NCBI GenBank assembly: GCA_029641185.1
Contig: JAPWGK010000023.1
Location: forward strand, 124,001 to 188,000
Direction: 5' to 3'
DNA length: 64,000 nt
From: Pseudofabraea citricarpa
Lineage: Eukaryota > Ascomycota > Leotiomycetes > Helotiales > Dermateaceae
This document shows positions 50,703-61,621 of this stretch, piece by piece (position 1 is the stretch's first letter; each line of letters opens with the position of its first letter). A program made the translations under genes and the position numbers. The notes under the pieces are model-generated. The model was not told the DNA's origin, did no database searches, and saw nothing but the letters and a program-made list of their open reading frames with translations.

Positions 50703-51327
50703 TCATTCATCGCCCCCCTCACCAACAGCCACTAAGTGTCCCACAATCAAATACTTCTCTTCGAACCTCTCCTCCCAGCCTCGTAGGGCATCCTGTTGCT
50801 CATCGTCGAGATCTGTCAGAGGATCGAGTGGGCCTTGTAGATCCTTCGTCAACATGTCCTCATCGAAACTGCCATGTGCTAGGCCCCTTGAAGCATCTCT
50901 GCCAGCGAAGTTCTCGTATGGACCGCCGGGACCATAGAAGTTGCGTCCGCTTGAGACATCGAAGACACGGCCGCGAACCGCGAAGTAGATGGGCATGCCA
51001 TTGTTGCCGTTATAAGGGAGGAGGGTCGGTGGTGTGAAGGTCCGGAAAACGGTAGCTGCTGGAGCTGGTGGGAGTACGGCTGCTTTCTTCGGGCGCAGCT
51101 GTATGTACAGCGTAAAGAGGAAGAGGGAGAGGAGGATGAAGTTTATAGGCGTTGCTATTGTTTGCCTGTTCCTCGGTGTTAGTAATGCTGATGGTGGGGT
51201 AGTGGTTTCACTTACACTTCCGGGTTTGGAATCGGCTTTCCAGCTTCTAAGATGCAATTAGCTGGTGGGTTTGAGCTGCAGAGCTGAATTACTTACCCTC
51301 CTCCATTCTCTTCTCAACGTAGTCCAT
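50703..51327 (-). CDS. membrane cytochrome-b5-like heme-binding protein (Dap1/MAPR family)
   Basis: Three exons, 51327-51297, 51246-51216 and 51165-50703, with two 50-bp introns give 174 aa. The two first exons are only 31 nt each. The N-terminus MDYVEKRMEEEAGKPIP is followed by one transmembrane helix (about 28-45, INFILLSLFLFTLYIQL). A cytochrome-b5-like domain (about 62-166) then carries IYFAVRGRVFDVSSGRNFYGPGGPYENFAGRDAS, written here only as landmarks YFAVRGRVFDV, FYGPGGPY and FAGRDASRGLA. The FYGPGGPY Tyr pair is the MAPR heme-ligand region. Yeast Dap1 and mammalian PGRMC1 support cytochrome P450 enzymes of sterol synthesis; that role is inferred here. Confidence 0.92.
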
Positions 51328-52508
51328 GTTGTTGATTGTGGTTGCTGGCCTGTATTACGGAATTGTGGGATGCCGAGCTGGATCGACTGAAGCTTCCAGT
51401 TGAGCTGAGGTCCTTTTTGAAAGGGTTGATTATGGCACCAAGAAGATGTCTATGCACACGAGATGTAAAGCTTCTTAACAAATGACGTTGTTTTGTCAAG
51501 CTCTCTCAACGTGCAGAAGAGTAATAAGGTACGGAGTAAGCTACGGGCGGATGATGCTGGAGCAAGAGGTTCGGACATTCGGATCCGACAAAATAGCCGC
51601 TAAACGCCAAGTTACAGAGCTTCAGAGCCAATGACTTCAACCGTCTTACAAACTGCTCGGTACTTGGAATTTCTACGAACTGCTTTCAAAGTTAAAAGTA
51701 ATCCATCCAAGACAAGACCAGACCCGTGATGTTTTCCTAAAATAGATTCTTGTCACTCAGTACCAAGTCCTTGATTTCTAGCATTTAGGTATGTAAGTAG
51801 CCATTGCAATTGCAGGACATTCTCATTGGAATTCTTAAGCCCGACCCAGCCGACGCAAAGCCGAGGCTGTGTACAACAGAAGAATGTTCTAGCTCCGGCA
51901 AGAAAAAGATCATGGCAAAATTTGCAAACTCCTTACATGAAGTTATACAAACCGCCATAGCGAGAAATGCTGAAGCTGAAAGTATTGGCGTGGCTGGTGA
52001 GGTGTGAGGCTCAAAATGCACACACGAACACGTGCCACACCCTAGCGTGCTAGCCCAACTCGCTTATTTTAGCTGGTGGACGCGCCGACGCGGAAGTCTT
52101 TCCTAAATCCCATCGCGACCTCAGCAACTCTGCTTGCTTCCTCATCGTAACCTGCACCCCATCAGAGAGTGCGATCATATGCGAACCATAAGCGCATGCA
52201 ATGCTCATCGATCCATGCATGCAATGCCTTGAATCTGGACCAAGACCAGCTTTTCAGCGAATCATTTCATTGAAACAAGTAAGAATGTGAGTTTTGGGCG
52301 GGGCGCAACACCAACCTCCAGCTTTTCACCCCTCCAAAGGTAACTATTGTCTCGACCATCCAGCCATCTCAATATGGTATTCTCGGACCTCTGCATATAT
52401 GGCCACTCTTTACCCCATATTACCTTTTCTTTCTCAGATCTACATACTTTTACTCTCACTTCACAATATCGCGCAAGCATCTCTACTTCATCTTCCAAAC
52501 TGATCATC
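51328..52508. other. divergent intergenic region
   Basis: 1.2 kb between divergent genes. No gene is supported; it is promoter sequence for both. An in-frame ATG at 52374 would extend the next protein but would bury its signal peptide. Confidence 0.5.
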
Positions 52509-53570
52509 ATGCGGGTCACTACTCCCGTTCAACCGCTTTTTGCTCTCTCAACTTTCTTTTACCTAACAACAGCACTGCCGTTCTTTCACAGAAACGCTGC
52601 GAGGATCGAGCCGTTGGTCAGAAAGGCTTCGTACTCTGTGGTTCCAGTTGATGGAGGCCAGGGTGCGCCAGCAACTGCAGTCGGAGGGGGAAATACTCCC
52701 GCGACTGTAATCCAAACGATCATTCAAACGGCACCACCGAAGACGGTTGTCGAGACCAATGTCGAAACTCTACCACCAGTCACCGACTACGTGGTTATTA
52801 CACAGACAATTTCGGGGAAGGACACTACAGAAACAGTCCTCGTCACCATCACACCTACTGCTCCAGCAGTCACCGTCATTCAAACCCAAATCTCTATCGT
52901 CGATGTCAGCTCTCCTCCAATTACGATTGAGCTCCCAGTACCCATTGCTTCCTCAACTACCACTACTACTTTAACAACGAGCTCGACTCCCATTCCAACA
53001 TCGACGTCGGAAACTCCTCTTTCCACTAGCTCACCGACAAGCTCATTAGCTACGCCAAAACCAAGCTCGGAGGCATCTTCTACTGCCCCAACGACGAGCT
53101 TAACAGCTACGCCAATACCGACCTCGGAGGCATCTAGTAGCACGGTTGAAACGATACAAACCACAACCTCTTCAAGCGCTGAAAATGTACCCTCCGTTAG
53201 TCCCTCAAGTATCGTGTCGACTTCTACCACAGAGTCCCTGATTGCGACTTCTAATACAGAATCCCTGATTGCGACTTCAACCACAAGCATATCGTCGACA
53301 TCTACTGAATCGAGTTCTTCTATATCGATCCAACCTTCAACTTTCACCACTTTAACCCTACCAGTCTTGACCAGCTCTACATTATCTACTGCAGAAGAGA
53401 CTTCAACATATACATCTGAGTTCACTTCTACATCGACACCCATCTATTCTTCACCAACAGATACTGCCACAATCAGCATTTCCTCGACACCTTCGGAAAC
53501 GAGGACATATGATAATGGACAATGGCATACAATCTATCCTTCGTGGAATTCAACTGCAAAACGAGCATAA
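52509..53570 (+). CDS. secreted Ser/Thr-rich cell-surface protein
   Basis: A single exon of 353 aa. The start at 52509 places a hydrophobic signal peptide (about 1-22, LFALSTFFYLTTALP) at the N-terminus; the upstream ATG at 52374 would not. After a short basic stretch and a Gly-rich VDGGQGAPATAVGGGN segment comes a TVIQT(I/Q)-rich region (70-135). About 190 residues that follow are mostly Ser and Thr, a mannoprotein-like stalk for O-glycosylation. It contains in-frame tandem units, ESLIATSNT/ESLIATSTT (27-bp period) and a 57-bp repeat near 53051-53135. The end is ETRTYDNGQWHTIYPSWN. There is no hydrophobic GPI-attachment tail, so it is likely secreted or wall-bound by other means. Confidence 0.8.
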   Translation: MRVTTPVQPLFALSTFFYLTTALPFFHRNAARIEPLVRKASYSVVPVDGGQGAPATAVGGGNTPATVIQTIIQTAPPKTVVETNVETLPPVTDYVVITQTISGKDTTETVLVTITPTAPAVTVIQTQISIVDVSSPPITIELPVPIASSTTTTTLTTSSTPIPTSTSETPLSTSSPTSSLATPKPSSEASSTAPTTSLTATPIPTSEASSSTVETIQTTTSSSAENVPSVSPSSIVSTSTTESLIATSNTESLIATSTTSISSTSTESSSSISIQPSTFTTLTLPVLTSSTLSTAEETSTYTSEFTSTSTPIYSSPTDTATISISSTPSETRTYDNGQWHTIYPSWNSTAKRA

Positions 53571-54253
53571 AGCGGGAGCCCATCGATATGGATTCCAGAG
53601 GTCAATCTTTAAACCCTACGGTTTTGGTTTTGTAGGTCCACAACACCTGACATGTGGTTTAAATGGTACGGAAACAGGCAAACCACATCCGTATCATCTG
53701 GTCTGCCACATCTCGTGCAAGCGTCACACAAAGCGAAAGCTTTGGTGAATGTTTGTGTAGAACTGTCATTGGATGGAATTTGAAGATCACAGAATTATTT
53801 CTTTTGTTACAGCATTGCTGGTGTATTAATCATAGAGGGCATCATTTCGAGCCGCTGACCAAGAGCTGGGAAGCACAGCATAGCATCGGAGTTATCCCAA
53901 ATTAGAGTAATGTCGACGTAGTAATAGTAACGCAGCAATGGTAATGCAACAATACGATAGAGATGTAGGAACGTAATTGAATCTAAGAAATTATTAAATG
54001 TCAACTTTTTATAATGTGATTAAAAACTGTTTCTTGAAGTGTTTCCAACTCTGACTGTAGCTCATCCAAGATGGTGCGGCTCCCGGGTGCCATGACGCCG
54101 CTGTGCGGTAGCGAACCTACATCAACATTGAAGCACCCCCAGTCTTGCGACAACGACATCTCTTCTTACGAACCACGTCCCGCACTATCAATGATATCAT
54201 AGCTGTTGGAGCTTCACAGGCCATCGCGCACGAAGCGGCAACCGATTTATATC
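53571..54253. other. intergenic with candidate VPS35 leader
   Basis: No full gene is supported. The right part holds a candidate upstream reading frame (54071-54202) ahead of VPS35. Confidence 0.5.
54071..54202 (+). other. candidate upstream ORF of VPS35, 43 codons
   Basis: An ATG opens a 43-codon frame ending in TAG 51 nt before the VPS35 ATG. A second in-frame ATG at 54191 gives a three-codon version. It matters only if the VPS35 transcript starts upstream of 54071. Confidence 0.35.
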
Positions 54254-57115
54254 ATGGCCAGCCCTCCAGCAGTGGAAGATCAGGCACGATTGCTTGAAGA
54301 TGCCCTGTCCGTAGTCAGGCAGCAGACGCACCTTATGCGCAAATGTCTCGAGACACCAGGCAAGCTAATGGATGCATTGAAATGCAGGTGAGTACAAATA
54401 ACCGCCTCCATTGCATCTGGCGCGTTGTTTGCGCAACGGTGCCCAGTTGATCTCGTGCTGACCCCATTCTCCTCCAGCTCGACCCTGGTATCTGAGCTCC
54501 GCACGAGCAGTCTGGGACCGAAGCAGTACTATGAGTTATACATGGCTGTATTTGATGCTCTGCGACATCTCTCAGTCTACCTAAAAGAATCACATCCAGT
54601 CAATCACCTTGCCGATCTGTACGAGCTCGTTCAATATGCAGGAAACATCGTTCCCCGACTCTACCTGATGATAACGGTGGGGACTGTCTACATGTCAATA
54701 GAGGAGGCGCCTGTGAAGGAGATTATGAAGGATATGATGGAGATGAGCAGAGGTGTTCAGCATCCAATAAGAGGCCTGTTCTTGCGATACTATCTGTCCG
54801 GCCAGGCTCGAGACCATCTACCAGAAGGAAGCGGAGATGGACCGGAGGGAAATCTTCAGGATTCCATAAGCTTCATCTTGACGAATTTTGTCGAAATGAA
54901 CAAACTTTGGGTACGGTTACAACATCAAGGGCATTCGAGGGAAAGGGAACAGAGAACCCAGGAACGAAAAGAGCTTCAATTGCTGGTGGGGACGAATCTC
55001 GTACGCCTGAGTCAATTGGTAGATCTTGAGACATACAAGAATGTTATTCTACAGCCTTTGTTGGAGCAAGTTGTCCAATGCCGAGATGTACTGGCACAAG
55101 AATATCTCCTAGAGGTTATCACTCAAGTCTTCCCCGACGAGTTCCACCTGCATACTCTAGATCAGTTTCTCGCCGCTGTTTCTCGACTCAATCCACATGT
55201 TAATGTCAAGGTCATCGTAATTGCAATGATGGACAGACTATCTGCATATGCGGCACGTGAGTCGGAAGCAGAACCAGCTGAAGAGCGGGAGAAGATGGAA
55301 GAGGAAGCAATCGCGAAACTCATGGAGAAGGTCAAACTGAGTAAGGAACAGAAAGCTGAGGAACCAGCCCCCACAAATTCAAATGGAGATGCAGTGGCCT
55401 CGGAGACGAATGGATCTAATGAAGACGCAACAAAGGAAGAACCATCTGAATCAGATTCTGCCGATAAAGATAAAAAGGAGACAGAGACTGAGACCGAGAC
55501 AGAACCTGCCAATGGAACCGATGATGCGAAGAGTCCTATATCGAAAAAAAGCAGAGGTATCCCGGAGAACGTCAAGCTTTACGAAATATTTTTCGAGCAA
55601 GTTATGAACCTTGTGAATGCTCAACATCTACCAATCCAAGACACCACCGCCCTCCTGGTATCTCTGGCCAATTTGGCTCTCAATATCTATCCCGAACGTC
55701 TCGATTATGTGGATCAGATACTTGATTATGCCAATTCTAAAGTCAAGCAACATGCAAACAGTCCAGATCTGCATTCACAACCGTCGCAAACCAACTTACT
55801 CAACCTCCTTCTAGCTCCCATGAAGTCATACGTCTCCTTGTTCACAGCGCTGTCTCTCCCACAATATGTTCCACTTCTTCATTCTCAGACCTACCCCACT
55901 CGGAGAGCTGTGGCTGGTGAGGTTGCTAAGAATCTGCAGAGAAATCAGACTAAGATCTCATCCTTATCTGCATTGGAGGGCGTGCTCGAAATCTTGAAGG
56001 TTCTCATCACTGAAGGGACACAGCAGCCCGGTGGCTATCCTGGAATCCAGCAAAGGAAGCCTATAGAGACAGATGAGACGGTTGAGGAGCAAGGATGGCT
56101 TGCTCGAATTGTGCATCTCATTCACAGTGATGACAATGACACACAATTCAAACTTCTTCAGATGACGAGAAAAGCTTATGGTGAAGGGAATGAACGGGTT
56201 AAGTTTACAACGCCTGCTCTGATAACGTCGGCGTTGAAACTTGCAAGGCGATACAAATCGAGAGAACACTACGACGATAACTGGGAGTCTCAGTCATCTG
56301 CTCTTTATAAATTTATGCACTCATCTCTCTCTACCCTTTACACTCGAGTCAACGGGTCGGCAGAGCTTTGCCTCCGTTTGTTCATTGCATGCGGTCAAAT
56401 TGCGGACCAAACAGGTGCGGAAGAGGTTAGCTATGAGTTCTTTGCTCAAGCTTTCACGATTTATGAAGAAGCAATCAGCGATTCGAGAGCTCAATTCCAA
56501 GCAGTCTGTGTGATTGCTGGTGCTTTGCACGAAACGCGAAATTTTGGAAAGGAGAACTATGATACTCTGATTACCAAGTGTGCCCTTCATGGTAGTAAGC
56601 TTCTCAAGAAGCCAGACCAATGTCGAGCTGTCTACTTGGCAAGTCATCTCTGGTGGGCTGTACCGATCGCGGTCAAGCCAGAAGAAGCTGAAGAGGATGG
56701 CGTTAAGACGGTACGTATCTATCTAAATCTCGCTGGGTTTTACTGATTTTATGGCAGCTGTATCGCGATGGGAAACGAGTTCTAGAGTGCCTGCAGCGTG
56801 CGCTCCGCGTGGCAGACGCATGTATGGATACTGCTGTATCGGTCGAGCTTTTCGTCGAGATTTTGAATCGTTATGTCTACTACTTTGATCAGCAGAACGA
56901 AGCTGTAAGCGCCCCTTTATATATCTAAATACACTGCTAATCCTTAACAGGTCACCACGAAATATCTGAATGGTCTGATTGAACTCATTCATTCCAATCT
57001 GCAGACAAACTCAGATTCCACTACCATTGAGATGCCTAAACGTCATTTCCAAAGAACTTTGGAGTACATTGCTTCCAGAGAGTACGAAGGAGTTATTACC
57101 TCTGCGTCCAAGTAA
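54254..57115 (+). CDS. VPS35: VPS35, retromer cargo-selective core subunit
   Basis: Four exons, 54254-54387, 54478-56710, 56758-56904 and 56951-57115, with introns of 90, 47 and 46 bp give 892 aa. It opens with [24 protein letters not shown] and carries the invariant VPS26-binding PRLYLM motif (104-109), followed by ITVGTVYM and [14 protein letters not shown]. The middle is alpha-solenoid with an acidic, low-complexity insertion at about 300-395, rich in Glu, Lys, Thr and Ser. The conserved C-terminal solenoid includes [12 protein letters not shown] and ends [18 protein letters not shown]35 binds cargo tails and assembles with VPS26/VPS29 on endosomes for retrieval to the Golgi. Its length is normal for filamentous fungi. 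The next gene, also on +, encodes a Vps70-type peptidase. Confidence 0.97.
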
Positions 57116-57935
57116 GTTTAGAAGTAGAGAAATCTCTGTTCTCTGTAAGATGTGCTTAGCGTGGAGGAAGTGAGCAACCAGTCTTCTAAGCAAGGCTTGT
57201 TTTGTTAATCGTTGGAGCTGTAATATCCAGAAAGAAGAAAACAATTCTTTGGCCCGTTGTCTGATCGGATATCGTTCCGAGAGATCTACTACGCTAAGAC
57301 TCCAAGAGTTGACTGCCTGCTTCATGTGAAATGTGTTATCAGATGACATGTCTGTGGTTCTCGTACAAATTAATAATTCTGTCATTCATACACTACCTTG
57401 TTCATAAGAATTTTAGACCTTATGCTCGATAGAGCAATGTTGAGAAAGCCATCATTGTAACTTGTTCCAGAACTACTGATTCGAAACGTGCCCGGGAAAG
57501 CGGTTGATAAGTGATCAGGCTGGCACTGCTTCAACAAGGGATAACATACATGCTGTGCTAATTAAAATTGCTATCGGTATCTGATGTCTGTACTACTGTA
57601 GAAGTATTGATCGTGTGTTTATAAGTAAAGTATCCTTTCGAGGAAATCGAGTCAAATCTGGCCTCGGACATCTCGTATCTTCGAGTGTTTTACATCCGGC
57701 TCGGCTTTTGTCTTGGGACTTGTTCAGCTTGACGCGAATCACCTCATTCCACCAAAGATAGGACAATTTACCATACAGTACCATCAACAACAATGCGGCG
57801 TTAACAACAGCTGGCCTGGTCAGCATAGCATCTAATTCCATTCCTTTGCCACACCCGGCGCATCACGTCCTGCGCCATCCGAACGCTCCCTTATCCACTC
57901 GGTGGTCTCCGTGGCCGATTCCCTAATCATTCATT
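57116..57935. other. intergenic between VPS35 and the M28 peptidase
   Basis: 820 bp with the 3' UTR of VPS35 and the promoter of the next gene. No coding frame is supported. Confidence 0.6.
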
Positions 57936-60616
57936 ATGGCCGATGAGAAGCCAAATAAGTACGAGCCCGTCGCCAATGCGCCTATACCCAGCTATGAAGA
58001 GGCCATAGGCTCCTCCTCTCGAACATCTACTCCTACCGACCGTCTCCTCTCCTCCACCGAAGCATCACATCCCGCAGAAAGAGAAGGTCTCCTTGGCAGT
58101 GATCTATCAGGGCGAATACCAGTTCCCACACGGCGGCAAGGCTATAGGCCTCCGCCGACAGAAGAAAGCACATCACCGCGCGATAGTTTAGAGCACGATG
58201 CCTTTCTCGGCCAGGAAGATGGGCGGACGAGCGAGGAGAACGAGGTACGGCGAGAGATGGAGGAGATGGAGGTGATGGATCCGCCGGCACCACAGTCAGC
58301 CTGGGGGAAACGGATATCGTCCATCTCGAATACATTATCACGCTTCAATCTGCCGCGGCTTAAGAATATAAGGTTTCCGAGGATCGATACCAACTTCTTG
58401 ATCATACTAGCCAGGATATTCGCCATCTTCTTGGTGGTGGCGATTGTCTATTTACTGTTTGTTAGCGACATATTCACCAATGCCGCGAATAGGATGGCGG
58501 GCCAGTTGTTTGACCCGGAGGCTGTGAGAGTACATGTACAGACTATGGTGGACGAGAGGAGGATACGATGGCGGCTGGAGCAGATTACCAAGACGGATCA
58601 CTTGGCAGGCACAGAGGGAGATTATGTTCTGGCAGAGTATGTTCAGGGAATCTTTGCGACCAGTGGTTTGGAGGATGTACATATGGACGAGTTCGGGGTA
58701 TATCTGAACTACCCGAAAGAGGGTGGTCGCAAGATTGAGTTATTGGGTGACGATGGAAAAGTGACGTGGAGCGCAAAGATTGAGGAGGATCAGGTATATA
58801 CAGACCCGCCGAGACAGCAAACACCAGTCTTCCACGGACACTCGAAGGCGGGCGATGTTACTGGACCGCTGTTATATGCCAACTATGGATCAAGGAAGGA
58901 TTTCAAGAGCTTCTATGATAGTGGTATGGAAACCAAAGGAGCGATTGCTCTGGTTAGATATCATGGAACGCAAGGAGATCGAGCTTTGAAAGTGAAAGCG
59001 GCTGAAGAGGTAGGGTTCGCTGGTTGCATAATATACAGTGACCCAGCAGACACGGAACATTTAAAGAAGGACGAAGTACAGCGGGGGGCTGTCAGCCTTA
59101 TGAGCTGGGTAGTAGGAGATGTGCTCACTCCGGGTTGGGCCAGTGTCAAAGGCGCCGAGAGGATACCGAAGGAGAACAATCCCGGCCTTGTTAATATTCC
59201 AAGTATTCCCATCTCTTGGGGAGATGCTCAACAGCTGCTCAAAGCTATCCAGGGATACGGAGAACCCGCACCTGAGGAATGGACTGGAGCTATCCCAAAT
59301 GTGGTATATTGGTCAGGCAATGCTTCTTCACCAAAGGTCCACCTAGTCAATGAACAAGACGAAGTGGATGAGCAAAAGATCTGGAATGTCATGGGAAAGA
59401 TCCAGGGTATTGAACAAGGTGAAAAATCTGTCATCATTGGAAACCACCGAGATGCTTGGGCTTTTGGGGCCTCTGATCCAGGATCTGGAACCGCCATCAT
59501 GCTTGAAGTTGTTCACATTTTTGGCGATCTTGTGGCTCGCGGCTGGCGACCTCTTCGAACTATCGAGTTTGCATCTTGGGATGGTGAGGAGTACAATCTT
59601 ATTGGATCGACAGAATATGTTGAACAGAACATTGAGAAACTACGGAACGATGGTTATGTCTACTTGAATGTTGATACGGCAGTTGGTGGCCAGGATTTCC
59701 ATGCAGCAGGTAGCCCAATCTTCCGGAAGGCGCTTCTTCGAGTTCTTGATCGCACAGTAGACCCTGGAAAGAATGCCACTCTCCGTAAGCTCTTCGACGA
59801 GAGAGGTGGCCAGTTGGACGGCTTGGGAGCTGGTAGCGACTATGTGGCGTTTCAGGACATTGCTGGTACCTCCAGTATCGACTTTGGGTTTTCCGGTGGA
59901 AGTCAAGGCGACACCCACCCTATGGAAGGTTCAACTTATGCTTATCATTCTGCCTATGATAACTTCGACCGTATGACTACGGTAGGAGATCCAGGATTCC
60001 AGTATCACAAAGTCGTTGCCCAGGTTTTAGCCTTGCTCATCCTGGAATTCTGTGACCGTCTTGTACTTCCTTTTGACATGGGTGCCTATTCGGCATCGTT
60101 GACAAAATGGGTTATGGACCTCGAGCAGTGGGCGGAGAACAAAGGGGCGAACCAAGATGGCCATGAACCTTGGAATACCAACCCTCTTCGAGAAGCCGTC
60201 TTACAACTCGCGACCGACGCTCGATTATTTGAGAAATGGGAAGTGGAATGGGATACGGTTGTTTTAAGTAGTGGTGGATTTGAAAGCCCTGTATTGGCAG
60301 CTCACCGGAAGAGCCACAACAACCGAATGGCCAACTTTGAAACGCATTTATTAGATTTGGAAGAGGGTGGCGGTGTAAGTGTTTCTATTCGTACTCCAGA
60401 GAGTTTCCAAACTAACAGCAATCTCAGATACCCAACCGCACGCAGTTTAAACACGTCATCTTCGGACCTCAACTCTGGTCCGGCTACGACGAGGCATTCT
60501 TCCCCGCGATCCGCGACGCAGTAGAGGCAGGCGACTGGAGTCTAGCCAAGATCCAAGTCGAGAAAGCAGCCAACATCATCAAGAAGGCGAGTAGGAAACT
60601 TGTCGGAAATACGTAG
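57936..60616 (+). CDS. type II membrane M28 peptidase, Vps70/Tre/glutamate carboxypeptidase II family
   Basis: Two exons, 57936-60374 and 60428-60616, with a 53-bp phase-0 intron give 875 aa. A cytosolic tail (1-153) with APIPSYEEA (15-23, close to a PPxY-type signal) precedes one transmembrane helix (about 154-176). A PA domain (about 300-400) is inserted before the M28 core. All expected zinc and catalytic residues are present: H504 (GNHRDAW), D514 (SDPGSG), E551-E552 (WDGEEYNLIGSTEY), D580 (LNVDTA) and H671 (HSAYDN). A transferrin-receptor-like dimerisation domain runs from about 690 to the end, completed by exon 2. Yeast relatives Vps70 and Tre1/Tre2 act in vacuolar sorting and transporter turnover. 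Substrate unknown. Confidence 0.93.
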
Positions 60617-61621
60617 ATGCGTTTGCCGTTTTAGCAAAAAAAATGAATTTCTTCTGCAATTGTATATCATTCTTGGACCTTTTAGTTCGAGCCATCCCTT
60701 TAGTGCTTTGGTTTCTTTTTTCTTTTTTCTCTGTGGGTGGTGTCCTCGAGGGAGTTGCTTACTTGCTTGCTTGCTCAGTTAGCTGCATGCGGAATCAGGC
60801 GTTCTTTTTTTTTGGGGGCCTTTGAGTTCTCGATCACTTGGGAGGATCATCTGAGACATAGGAAGAGACACTTAGTCCAATACAGGGACTTGCATTTACT
60901 TGCCTTTTTTTCTTCTTTGCTTTATCTTCATGTCCTGTCTAGGATCTCAGATCTCATAGCCTCGCTGGCTCTTGCCGAGTCGTAGCCATTAGAGCGGAGA
61001 TATATGCATTTCTGTCTATCTGTCTGCCTGTCTTGTGTTGAAGTTGGAAAGCAGCATATTGTGCACTTTTGGGTTGGCATAATTTAGCTTAGCTTAGCTC
61101 AAAATGAAAATAAAGGTGTGATATGGTACACTTCTGGTAGTTCTCAGATGAGTGGTTTAGTATTACTGTACTTTGAGATAAGTGTCTACTTACTAAAAGC
61201 CTTGAGAACTCAAGTCTATATGCTTAAGCGCTACAAGACAAATCCAGCTGAGACGGATGTGGATTCGTTTTGTTAAGGAAGACAATCCTATTCATATATT
61301 TCTCATCTCCTAGTTGGGTCTATAACTGGGAAAGCATATACATAGCTTCACTACTATCTATTCACCGCGTGCAACATCACGTGTAGGAAGATAGATGAAG
61401 CGCGTTAGCGCGTTGCCTTGAGAGTATAAATATAAATCTAGCGAGGAGAAATCTAGCGAAGCACATACACAGTTTCCCATCAACATTTGTCCGTACCAAC
61501 CACCACCACCACAGCTAGCGACCAACCCACAAGTATCCGCTCCGAAACTCCTTCAACCATCGATCCTCTTCCTCTCTCAAGACCCTCGTCCTCTCTTGAG
61601 ATCGACCTCGCTCGCCTCGCC
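60617..61621. other. intergenic, with promoter of the Cys-cluster gene
   Basis: No gene is supported. It has T-rich presumed 3' UTR, tandem GCTT near 60765-60780 and TAGCT repeats near 61085-61098. A TATA element lies at 61425-61432, and an 11-bp direct repeat (AAATCTAGCGA) flanks GGAG near 61434-61459. Confidence 0.55.
61425..61432 (+). promoter_or_regulatory. TATA box (TATAAATA) of the Cys-cluster gene
   Basis: TATAAATA lies about 190 bp before the ATG at 61622. No ATG occurs between about 61440 and 61621, which supports both the element and the chosen start. Confidence 0.55.

Noticed and set aside
52374..52508. 45-codon N-terminal extension of the Ser/Thr-rich protein
   Set aside because: It would bury the signal peptide that begins at 52509.
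55260..55560. Acidic low-complexity region of VPS35 considered as an unspliced intron
   Set aside because: It stays in frame through several hundred bases with biased charged codons and no consensus donor and acceptor that restore phase; such inserts are common in fungal VPS35.
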